A stretch of DNA of 64,000 nucleotides, taken from positions 1 to 64,000 of the forward strand of contig JAATGM010000047.1 of the NCBI GenBank assembly GCA_015654675.1. The letters run 5' to 3'. Shown here one piece after another: positions 9,008-16,138 of this stretch. A program made the translations under genes and the position numbers. How positions within the stretch are numbered: position 1 is the first letter of the stretch; every line of letters begins with the position of its first letter. The notes beneath the pieces were generated by a model. The model saw only the letters and a program-made list of their open reading frames with translations, was not told the origin of the DNA and did no database searches. This DNA comes from Planctomycetota bacterium. GTDB lineage: Bacteria; Planctomycetota; Phycisphaerae; UBA1845; UTPLA1.

Positions 9008-10870
9008 ATGAGCACGCAAGTCCATGAGTCGCCGCCGGTCTTCCGCGACTACGAAATCATTGAACGGTTGCACGAAGGGGGGCAGGGGGTTGTCTACCGG
9101 GCCTATCATCGCGCCACGCGGCGGCTGGCGGCGGTCAAGGTGCTGCGCGGTGGCAGCCGGGCGCGCGAGGCGCAGCGGATGCGGTTCGCGCGCGAGGTCG
9201 AGGTCGTCTCGCGGCTCAACCACCCGCACATTGTGACGATCTATGACAGCGGCGTGCTGCACGGCAGCTACTTCTTCGCGATGGAGTTCGTCGAAGGGCT
9301 GCCGATCGACGAATACGTCTTCCTGCACGAGCTGCCGATCGAGCAGACGCTCGAGCTGATGATCAAGGTCTGCCGGGCCGTGCATCACGCCCACCTGAGC
9401 GGCGTGATCCATCGCGATCTGAAGCCGTCGAACATTCTGATCGACTCGGCCGGCGAGCCGCACCTGCTGGACTTCGGGCTGGCGAAAGACGTGATGGACG
9501 ACGAGTTCGGCCATCCGGCCCACGCGCCGTCGATGAGCGGGCAGATCGTCGGAACGCTGCCGTATCTCAGTCCCGAGCAGGCGGCCGGCCGGTCGCGCAA
9601 CGCCGACATTCGCGCCGACGTCTACGCGCTGGGGGTGATCCTGTTTCAGGTCCTGTCGCGGCAGTTTCCCTATTCGGTCATCGGACATCCGGACGACGTT
9701 CGCGGAAACATCATCCGCAAGCCGCCCGCGCCGCTGCGATCGGCCTTGCGATCGGAATTCGGCACGTCGCGGACTTTCTCGGCGACGATGACCGAGGACC
9801 TCGAGGCGGTGCTCTTCCGGGCTTTGGAGAAGGACCCGGAGTTGCGCTATCAGTCGGCAGCGGCGCTGGCTGACGATCTGGATCGCTGCGCCGCAGGCAA
9901 GCCGGTCGACGCAAAATCACACCAGCGGTTCTACCTGCTGCGGAAGACTCTGCGGGCCTACCGGACGCACGCGATTCTGGCGGGCGTCTTTGTGCTGATT
10001 CTGATGGGAGCGGTGGTGGGAGTGACGGTGGCCTGGCGGCGGGCCGAACGCGTGGCCGAGATCGCGCGGGCTGGGTTGGAGATGGGGTCGCTCTTTCGAA
10101 GTGCTACGGTCGCTCGCGACGCGTTACGGTTGGAGCAGGCCGTCGGTTTGCTTGAGAAAGCCGCGGAAATTGGTGCAAAGTCGGATTCGAGCGATCAGAC
10201 GGTGCTTCGACTTGCTGTGAGCGTAAACGCGGAACTGGGGCGGTTGCGAATGCAGTCCGGCGACCCGCGGCGGGCCGAAGAGCATCTTTCAAGAGCCAGG
10301 CAGTATGAGAGTGTCTTAACGAGCGACGACGCCGTTGACCTTCGACTTAAGAGCGGCATTCGAATGTTGCAGGGCGAATTGCAAACGCAGCGGGACGAGT
10401 GGGCTGGGGCACTATTCGCATTTGATGAAGCGCAATCGTTCATCGATCGGCAGATTTCCATGGCGCCAAATTCCGAGTCAGCCCGGTTGGATCGATGCAT
10501 AACTCTCGGCTGGGCAGCGATGTGCAAGCGCAAGCTACAACTCTACTCAGACGCGTTGCGCGATTACTGTGATAGCTTCGACGGTCTGGCAGTTCTGGTT
10601 CAACGGTGGCCAAGTCGAGGCGATTTTCTACTTGAATACGCCCGGGCCCACGAAAAATTGGCAGCGTGGCATATGGTTCAGCATACCCAAACCGACAACC
10701 AAGCCGCGCTGGATGTCCTGCTTTCTGAAGAATCGCTGCTCGTGGCTGCGGAACGCGACGGATTGCTTGATGCACTCTACCGGGACACAAAGCTCCTTTT
10801 CGGGAACCTTCGGGCTAATCTCGCGACGGTTCGCGCTCGTATTCCCAACGATGTGAAGTTGTTGCATTAG
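9008..10870 (+). CDS. Transmembrane Ser/Thr protein kinase with helical-repeat C-terminal domain
   Basis: The 620-residue protein has an N-terminal Hanks-type kinase domain at residues 14-300. It shows the Gly-rich loop (EGGQGVVYRA), the ATP lysine K44 (AAVKVL), the catalytic loop HRDLKPSN with D137, the metal-binding D155 in DFGLAK, the activation-segment end GTLPYLSPEQ and DVYALGVILF. One membrane segment lies at about 321-343. The remaining 275 residues are outside and look TPR-like (alternating helices, 'LEQAVGLLEKAAEIG'). The layout is a cytoplasmic kinase with an exported sensor. It is probably cotranscribed with the sigma factor 48 bases upstream. Its stop overlaps that of the convergent gene by 4 bases. 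Confidence 0.92.
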   Translation: MSTQVHESPPVFRDYEIIERLHEGGQGVVYRAYHRATRRLAAVKVLRGGSRAREAQRMRFAREVEVVSRLNHPHIVTIYDSGVLHGSYFFAMEFVEGLPIDEYVFLHELPIEQTLELMIKVCRAVHHAHLSGVIHRDLKPSNILIDSAGEPHLLDFGLAKDVMDDEFGHPAHAPSMSGQIVGTLPYLSPEQAAGRSRNADIRADVYALGVILFQVLSRQFPYSVIGHPDDVRGNIIRKPPAPLRSALRSEFGTSRTFSATMTEDLEAVLFRALEKDPELRYQSAAALADDLDRCAAGKPVDAKSHQRFYLLRKTLRAYRTHAILAGVFVLILMGAVVGVTVAWRRAERVAEIARAGLEMGSLFRSATVARDALRLEQAVGLLEKAAEIGAKSDSSDQTVLRLAVSVNAELGRLRMQSGDPRRAEEHLSRARQYESVLTSDDAVDLRLKSGIRMLQGELQTQRDEWAGALFAFDEAQSFIDRQISMAPNSESARLDRCITLGWAAMCKRKLQLYSDALRDYCDSFDGLAVLVQRWPSRGDFLLEYARAHEKLAAWHMVQHTQTDNQAALDVLLSEESLLVAAERDGLLDALYRDTKLLFGNLRANLATVRARIPNDVKLLH

Positions 10871-11442
10871 TGCGGGTCTGAATTCCCTCCGCTCTCTACT
10901 GGTTCTTCCGCGCCTTCGACAATTGGTGTTTCTGGATTGGATTCAGTTGCAAGTGAATACGTTGCGCGAGCTTCCCTTTCTCCAGTCGAGTTGTCGATCG
11001 CACCGTTGCTTGTGAGTGAATAGAAGAGATTCTTGTCAGCGATTGCGATCGGTGTCGCTCGGCCAACCAACTGGGGGAGGTCGATGAATTCCTTGGGGTT
11101 GGGACTCTCAGTGTTGGCGTGACTCACCCACCAAAGCTGATCGGAGTCGGATTGCAGAACTCGGGAATCGACCCAGAGACTGTCGGGATCTCCTTCGTAG
11201 CCGTGTTTCGTGATTTCGACCGATTTCACTCGCCAACCGATCGTGTCGCCTCGTTGCTCGATTGGTTCAATCCTGAGCTTGAAGGTGAACCGCACCGGGC
11301 TTTCCGGCGCCGCCGGGTCCTCATGAACCTGAAACGTCACCACGCGGTCTTCGGGGGCCGCGGCGGCGGGTGCGGTCATCCACGCGAATGCGGACAGTGC
11401 GGCCAAAAACAAATGCGTGCCGGTGCGAGGTACGGCGGTCAT
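10867..11442 (-). CDS. Secreted protein of unknown function
   Basis: The 191-residue protein starts at ATG 11442 because AGGAGG lies 6 bases upstream and a good signal peptide follows at once (HLFLAALSAFAW then MTAPAAAA). An open frame extends further upstream to 11625 but is Arg-rich and has no signal. The mature protein is acidic and mostly beta by pattern (RVVTFQVHED, VRFTFKLRIEPIEQRGDTIG), ending in a low-complexity tail rich in E, P and N. I recognise no family. Its last four bases overlap the end of the convergent kinase gene. It is probably a stand-alone gene. Confidence 0.7.
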   Translation of the reverse strand: MTAVPRTGTHLFLAALSAFAWMTAPAAAAPEDRVVTFQVHEDPAAPESPVRFTFKLRIEPIEQRGDTIGWRVKSVEITKHGYEGDPDSLWVDSRVLQSDSDQLWWVSHANTESPNPKEFIDLPQLVGRATPIAIADKNLFYSLTSNGAIDNSTGEREARATYSLATESNPETPIVEGAEEPVESGGNSDPH

Positions 11443-11881
11443 GGGCTGCCTCCTTCGAACGGACGGCGCGGCTTGAAATCGGGCGCGCACCGGTAGCCCG
11501 GCTCTGCGTTTCCGCCACGCGGGCAGAACTCGATTCGGAAGTGGCGTGGCTCGAAATTGTTCCCGGCCGGGCAAGGTCCCAATCCGCGCGGCCGAGCGTG
11601 CATTCGGACCTCGATGCGCCGCCAACAGGCAGGCATCGACACCGCTTGAGGGCTATCCATCGCACGGACCGCGCAGCGCGCACGCGAAATCCGCGGAATT
11701 TCGGACGACCCATGTCGCGAGCGCACGCAGCGGCGGCCGCGCTGGCGATTTTTCCGTCGGGAAAGTTTTTTCAGTTTTTTTGTGCGCGCCGGGAAGATTT
11801 TGCGATGGGAGACAATCGTGGGAGTGGGAAGGACTTTTATCCGACACGGGCCGCCGCGCGTGACGGGTGAGGATGCGCGAA
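11443..11881. other. Intergenic region between divergent secreted-protein and histidine-kinase genes
   Basis: About 440 bases separate the two divergent start codons. Frames crossing it are Arg-rich and unlike any protein I know. It holds a T-rich patch at 11765-11781 (GTTTTTTCAGTTTTTTTG) about 100 bases before the kinase gene, which could be an upstream promoter element. I see no clear -35/-10 pair and no RNA gene. Confidence 0.5.
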
Positions 11882-12655
11882 ATGGACGCCCCAGAACCAA
11901 CGACCGCCGCCACCGAGGACGCGCGTCCGGCTATTCCAGCCACGGTCCTGGCGAGTGCGATTCAGGAGTTGAGCTGGCCGCTGGACCGAATTGCGGACTT
12001 TGCGCAGTTGTGTATGCGTTCGTTGCGGGCCGCCCCCGGGCCGAGCGACTGCTTGTCATCCGTCGAGGAAATTCGCGTGCTCGCGCTGCGGGCGCGGCGG
12101 AGAGTTCGCAACATCGCCCACTATTCGCGCTTGGAGCGGGCCGAGTTTGGCAGCGTGGATATGAACCGTCTGGCCGAAGATTGCCGCGCGCTCCTCGAGC
12201 CCGAGCTGCGGCAACAAGGTGTTTCGCTCAAACTGGAGCCCTCCAGTGAGCTGCCATACGCGAAAGGCAACGTCGCTCATCTGCGACACGCCTTGGCGAA
12301 CCTCATCGAGAATGGCGCCGAGGCGATGGCGGCCGTCGAGCCCGAGCAGCGCGAGGTATCCGTGGCGACGCGCCTGAACTCGGAAGGAGTCGTGATCGAG
12401 GTCCGCGATCGCGGCACGGGCATTCCGCCGGAGCTGCAGGATCGCGTCTTCGATCCCTTCTACACGACGAAGGGACGCGGAATGGGCCTCGGCCTGACGG
12501 TCGTCCGGATGATCGTGCGCCAGCACAGTGGCATGCTGACAGTGGGGCGGCGCGCCGGCGGCGGGATGGCGATTCGGCTCTCGGTGCCGATCGTCGGCCT
12601 GCAAGCCCGCGGACCGGCCGGCGACAGCAGCGGCCTAACTTCCGATTCAAACTGA
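11882..12655 (+). CDS. Orphan soluble histidine-kinase-like protein with degenerate H-box
   Basis: The 257-residue protein has a two-helix dimerisation region (residues about 18-100) and a HATPase_c domain (about 105-240). The ATP-binding boxes are complete: N-box LRHALANLIENGAEAM, G1 DRGTGIP, F-box FDPFYTTKG and G2 GMGLGLTVV. The H-box, normally H-E-L-x-x-P-L, reads QELSWPL, so the phospho-accepting His is replaced by Gln. There is no membrane segment, input domain or nearby response regulator. It may therefore be a pseudokinase, an ATP-dependent scaffold, or a phosphatase-type partner. GAGG lies 9 bases before ATG 11882; GTG 11867 and ATG 11873 are alternatives. Confidence 0.82.
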   Translation: MDAPEPTTAATEDARPAIPATVLASAIQELSWPLDRIADFAQLCMRSLRAAPGPSDCLSSVEEIRVLALRARRRVRNIAHYSRLERAEFGSVDMNRLAEDCRALLEPELRQQGVSLKLEPSSELPYAKGNVAHLRHALANLIENGAEAMAAVEPEQREVSVATRLNSEGVVIEVRDRGTGIPPELQDRVFDPFYTTKGRGMGLGLTVVRMIVRQHSGMLTVGRRAGGGMAIRLSVPIVGLQARGPAGDSSGLTSDSN

Positions 12656-12728
12656 ATACAAGCACGATGTGGCGCGACAGCCAGCCCAGGGCACAGCCGC
12701 TCACGGACCATCGCAACTCGTATCCGGT

Positions 12729-13871
12729 CTATTTGGGGAACATCAGAGAGCTCAGCAGCAACGATTTGAATCGTTGCACATCTGCCGCGTCAATTCGCCC
12801 GTTGCCATCGAGATCGGCCGCGCAGCGAACGTCCGGCGATGCCGAATCAGAGTTCACGACAAGGTTCATGAATATCTGCAGGTCGTTGCCGTCGATGTGA
12901 TTGTCGCCGTTGACATCCCCCGGCATGAGTGAGCACGAACAGCCATTTGCGCCGACTTGCTGTCCGGCCGGAGTGCCGGGACACAGATCATCGCAATTGG
13001 GAACTCCATCGTGGTCGAAGTCGCCGGAGGGAAACCCCGTATATCGCGTCAGCAGGCCAACGTCGTCCGCAATGAAAACATCACACGGCGGTTTGACCGC
13101 GATACCTTCCTGCTGAATCCCCGGCACGAACCATTCTTCGATCAACGACATGTCGAGGTTCACCGCGCGAATGACATCGGAGTTGTCGTAGAGAATATAG
13201 AGCACGTTGTTGTCGCGATCGAAGCAAAGATCGGCGATGTCAACGCGACCGGGCACCGGCGTAACGTTTCCGAGATAGGTCACCGTGGTCGATGTCTGGC
13301 TGGAACGAATCGGCAGGCGGAATTTGTAGATCTTCCCGTTGTCCTGATGTCCGCCGTAGAAGATTCCGCCCTCAGGGTCGGTCGCCGAAGGGACGAAGGT
13401 AAGACCTTCCATGCCTGAATTGGGTGGAGTGGGCATCCATGGACTAAGGTCGAACGTACGCGTCACCTGGCCGGTAACGAAGTTGAACTCGATGACGCGC
13501 GCTGGAACTTCGTTTGCGACGTAAACGATATTTGTGGCCGGGTCGGCAATGCAGATGCCTTCGAGATCGCCGGGAACAGACCAGTTCTGAACATTGCTGC
13601 CATCCGCATCCAGCGCGGAGACAATTCCGCCATCGCTGATAATAAATAGCTTATTGAGTCGCTGATGCCACACGGCGCCGCTGGGTTCGTAGCCGAGCGG
13701 AAGCAGGAGCTGCATGGGAAGTCCTGGAAGCAGGCCGGGGAAAATCGATTGGGCTCGCGCCACGGGGGCGCCGAGCATGAGGGGAATGATCGCACAAAAC
13801 CTTAGTCCTCTGAGTCGGCGCGCGCGACCTGACGCCGAGACCCGAGGTGGGCAGGTATTACGACACTTCAT
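12729..13871 (-). CDS. Secreted SdiA-regulated-like beta-propeller protein with TSP3 unit and dockerin-like C-terminus
   Basis: The 380-residue protein has an export signal (an Arg-rich start, then a hydrophobic stretch ending APVARAQS near residue 42). Residues about 55-280 match the SdiA-regulated/NHL-like propeller pattern (EPSGAVWHQRLNKLFIISD, DLEGICIADP, GMEGLTFVPS and later blades). A single thrombospondin type-3-like unit follows (GDFDHDGVPNCDDLCPGTPAG). The end is a dockerin-like EF pair (DVNGDNHIDGNDLQIFMN and DLDGNGRIDAADVQRFKSLL). The same TSP3 and dockerin-like elements build the giant proteins downstream, so it probably belongs to the same extracellular system although it lies on the other strand. 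The SdiA-regulated family has no firmly known activity. Confidence 0.8.
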   Translation of the reverse strand: MKCRNTCPPRVSASGRARRLRGLRFCAIIPLMLGAPVARAQSIFPGLLPGLPMQLLLPLGYEPSGAVWHQRLNKLFIISDGGIVSALDADGSNVQNWSVPGDLEGICIADPATNIVYVANEVPARVIEFNFVTGQVTRTFDLSPWMPTPPNSGMEGLTFVPSATDPEGGIFYGGHQDNGKIYKFRLPIRSSQTSTTVTYLGNVTPVPGRVDIADLCFDRDNNVLYILYDNSDVIRAVNLDMSLIEEWFVPGIQQEGIAVKPPCDVFIADDVGLLTRYTGFPSGDFDHDGVPNCDDLCPGTPAGQQVGANGCSCSLMPGDVNGDNHIDGNDLQIFMNLVVNSDSASPDVRCAADLDGNGRIDAADVQRFKSLLLSSLMFPK

Positions 13872-15210
13872 TTTCGAACAACAACTTCCTGAGGAACGTT
13901 TAATCCACGAGGTAGATTCGTGGCGGACTGCGTTCGACTCCTGTATGGCGCGTGGCGCCGGCGAGGTCCGAACTGCGTTAGAGCAGCGAGTGCGCGGTGA
14001 GATTCACCGGCGCGCCGCGTTGAGCGGGCTGCAATCGCTGCTGACGTCCCATCCAGGTCTGCAGATAACCACCCGTTGGATGGAGTGCTTTTCCTTCTGC
14101 CTATGGCGTCGGTCGAAAAACGGTGCTCCCGTTTGCCTTTGTTCGCGATTTAGCCGCGGAAAGACGTCCCCAGAGAGCGAAGAACCTGATGGAGCGATCG
14201 ATCAATTTGATTGGAGTCGATCGGCCGGTAGCAATCCACGTACCGACGATTTGAGCCATATTATCCCTTAGGATCGGGGAAACCACGCGAATTATTAAGA
14301 CAATCTCCGGGTAAAACGATTTGCTTTAGCCGCACGCGGGCCGTTTGAGCAGCGACGTGCCTGACGCAACCATTTCTAAATTCGCGATTTAGAACCGCCG
14401 GAGGGTCCTGTGGATTGCTTTGCCCGATCGCGCGCAAGTTCTTAGCAAGATTTTTCACATTTCTTAGCGCCCTCGGGAATATTTCGCACGTCTTCCATGC
14501 TGACGTGAAGGTAGGGACAAGAACCTCGTGCTTCGACGGTGCTGGGTGCATGATCGCTACAGGCGGAAGATTCGGACGAATCGATTTCCGGGAATGCAAC
14601 TCGACGCATTTGAGTTGATCAATGGAACCCGCGTTTTGTGTCGCGCGATGGCGAATGGAGAAGTTCATAAATAGTTCGAGCGCCGGCCACGGACGATTCG
14701 CGGCGCATTCAGCCAATCGTGCAAGAAACCGCGGACGAGTTCGTTTCAACTTCGGTCGGCTGCTGAGATTCAGCGAGTCGCTGATCGACATCAAAGCGAC
14801 TCAATTACAAAACGGGGCACTCCATTTGTCGTACTGTGAACCCCGATGATTGTTAAGGATGAGTGATAAATTGCATCAGGAGTTTAGGTCCAGTAATACG
14901 GGAAAACCCCGACGGCGGATTGGATGCTTTTGTCTTCTTCCGCGAGGAAGGACGTGGTAAACTGTTACACTTCGGGTTGATTCACGTCGGCACCGCGTGA
15001 GTCGTTTGGGTAATCCCGACATCGGTCGCCTCAATATTGTTAAGGTCGCGCGAAGGGGCTGGATCCGGCAAATCGGAATTCGGCGTACGTAGCACACAAG
15101 TTGCTCGTCGATGGCGCGAGAGCGCGCCACTCGATTGGGTAACAACCATTCGATGCGTCGCGACAGGAATTAGGGTGGAGAACCGGCGAACGGGTTAAAC
15201 CCGAGGACCG
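13872..15210. other. Long non-coding region upstream of the LuxR-type gene and the giant cluster
   Basis: About 1.34 kb without a convincing gene. It is visibly more AT-rich than its surroundings, mainly from 14.25 to 15.05 kb. Frames of up to 177 codons exist on both strands, but none has a domain, signal peptide or good ribosome site. It contains inverted repeats: TTCTAAAT/ATTTAGAA at 14374-14394, CACGTC/GACGTG at 14487-14507, and a CTTCC-GCGA-GGAAG hairpin at 14937-14950. It may be a control region, hold an RNA gene, or be the remnant of decayed genes. Confidence 0.5.
14374..14394. repeat. Inverted repeat, 8-bp arms and 5-base centre
   Basis: TTCTAAAT (14374-14381) and ATTTAGAA (14387-14394) pair perfectly around TCGCG. 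The site lies in the AT-rich non-coding stretch. It could be a protein-binding site or an RNA hairpin. No U-run follows on either strand, so an intrinsic terminator is unlikely. Confidence 0.5.
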
Positions 15211-15212
15211 GT
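15182..15212. promoter_or_regulatory. Nested 31-bp palindrome at the start of the LuxR-type gene
   Basis: Two inverted repeats share one centre. The inner arms are CGGGTT (15191-15196) and AACCCG (15198-15203) around one A. The outer arms are ACCGG (15182-15186) and CCGGT (15208-15212), each set off by exactly four bases. The right outer arm covers the first bases of the GTG at 15211. It could be an operator for autoregulation or an RNA hairpin hiding the ribosome site (GAGGA is in the right spacer). Confidence 0.5.
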
Positions 15213-15666
15213 GAATCCGGGAGAAGCGGCCCGGGCGTGCACGCTTAGGCGTGGTGTTGTACTGCAACATCGCGCGGGGAGCCGCGGAAGGGGAAAGAGG
15301 AGTTGGGAGCAGTGCATTCTGGACGGGCACGATCGATTTGCCATTGGCCAATCGGAGGCCTTGCTCGCGCGTTCGCCCCTGCCGGGGCGAGTTATGCCAC
15401 CGCGCGCGGGCCAGGGTATTGCCCAATTGAATGCGCGTCGTCGATTGACCGCACGCGAAACGGACGTCGTGACTCTGATATGTCATGGCCTCAAGAACGA
15501 GGCCATTGCGCAGGAGCTTCATCTGACGAACTCGACCATCCGGTTTCATCTTCGAAATATTCATCGCAAAACGGAGACGGGCGACAAGCTCGATTTATTG
15601 TTACTGGTCTGGAATCTCTCTGAGGCGAGCGCAACCGCGTCAGGGCCGGACCCTCGTATTAGCTAG
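15211..15666 (+). CDS. Small LuxR/GerE-type helix-turn-helix regulator
   Basis: Of 151 residues, only the last 90 are recognisable. LTARETDVVTLICHGLKNEA, IAQELHLTNSTIRFHLRNIH and RKTETGDKLDLLLLVW form the GerE/LuxR DNA-binding domain with its usual 'LTxRExxV' opening and recognition helix. No receiver or sensor domain is present. The first 60 residues are Arg/Gly-rich and without a domain. Two starts are possible: GTG 15211 (GAGGA 3 bases away) and ATG 15394, which would give a bare 90-residue HTH protein. It is the last regulator before the giant cluster and on the same strand, so it is a candidate activator of that cluster; this is inferred from position only. Confidence 0.65.
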   Translation: MNPGEAARACTLRRGVVLQHRAGSRGRGKRSWEQCILDGHDRFAIGQSEALLARSPLPGRVMPPRAGQGIAQLNARRRLTARETDVVTLICHGLKNEAIAQELHLTNSTIRFHLRNIHRKTETGDKLDLLLLVWNLSEASATASGPDPRIS

Positions 15667-16138
15667 CTTGAATTGGGTAGGCAATTGAATTTAGAGTCTG
15701 GTTGTAGATTGACATTCGGCGTCGTCAGACGCCTTCCGAGTATTGCACCGGTCGGCGCACGCATCTCTCCAAATCAGGAGCGGATGACAGGCACCGGGCC
15801 GGGGCAAGCTGCCTTCGGCGTTCAACAAGACGGATTGTCAGTAGCGCACTTACGCCGTAGGTCGGTGGCTGTAACGCGGCGGACGGGGTTCCGAGATTAT
15901 TCCCGGCTCGCGGGTGCGACTCTAACGCATTGGGAGGCGCTGAATTATGGGTAGTTCCGGGCTGCCGGCGGGTGGAATCCCGCAGTGCAAAGGGCATAAA
16001 GTTCTAAGCGGGCGGAATCGTCCATCGGGGTCTTCCCTCCGCGTTAGATCGGGACGTGGCTTGAGCTGCGCGTTTCGCGCATTCGAGCATTCGGGCATCG
16101 CTGCGATCGGTTCAACGCGGATTTGGAAAGGGGCTTGT
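15667..16138. other. Leader region of the giant secreted-protein cluster
   Basis: About 470 bases between the LuxR-type stop and the first giant gene. The reading frame of the giant gene is open back to 15947, but those residues are not protein-like, and the signal peptide and ribosome site place the start at 16139. The promoter of the cluster should lie here; I find no clear -35/-10 pair. The stretch 15960-16010 can form GC-rich stems but matches no riboswitch I know. Confidence 0.45.

Noticed and set aside
11443-11625. N-terminal extension of the small secreted protein
   Set aside because: AGGAGG 6 bases before ATG 11442 and the signal peptide fix the start; the extension is Arg-rich.
13928-13942. 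GTTCGACTCC resembling a tRNA T-loop
   Set aside because: No acceptor, D or anticodon stem can be paired around it.
13714-14271. Plus-strand frame of 185 codons crossing the start of the propeller gene
   Set aside because: Its first part is antisense to the clearly coding minus-strand gene, and the rest has no recognisable pattern.
14261-14794. Minus-strand frame of 177 codons in the AT-rich gap
   Set aside because: No domain, no signal peptide, no ribosome site, and a residue mix unlike a folded protein.
15960-16040. Possible riboswitch (GC-rich stems and a GCAAAGGGC stretch recalling c-di-GMP aptamers)
   Set aside because: The conserved bases of the GEMM aptamers cannot be aligned, and I could not form the needed two-stem fold.
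15947-16138. 64-codon N-terminal extension of the first giant protein
   Set aside because: A signal peptide begins right at GTG 16139 with GAAAGGGG before it; the upstream residues are not protein-like and would block export.
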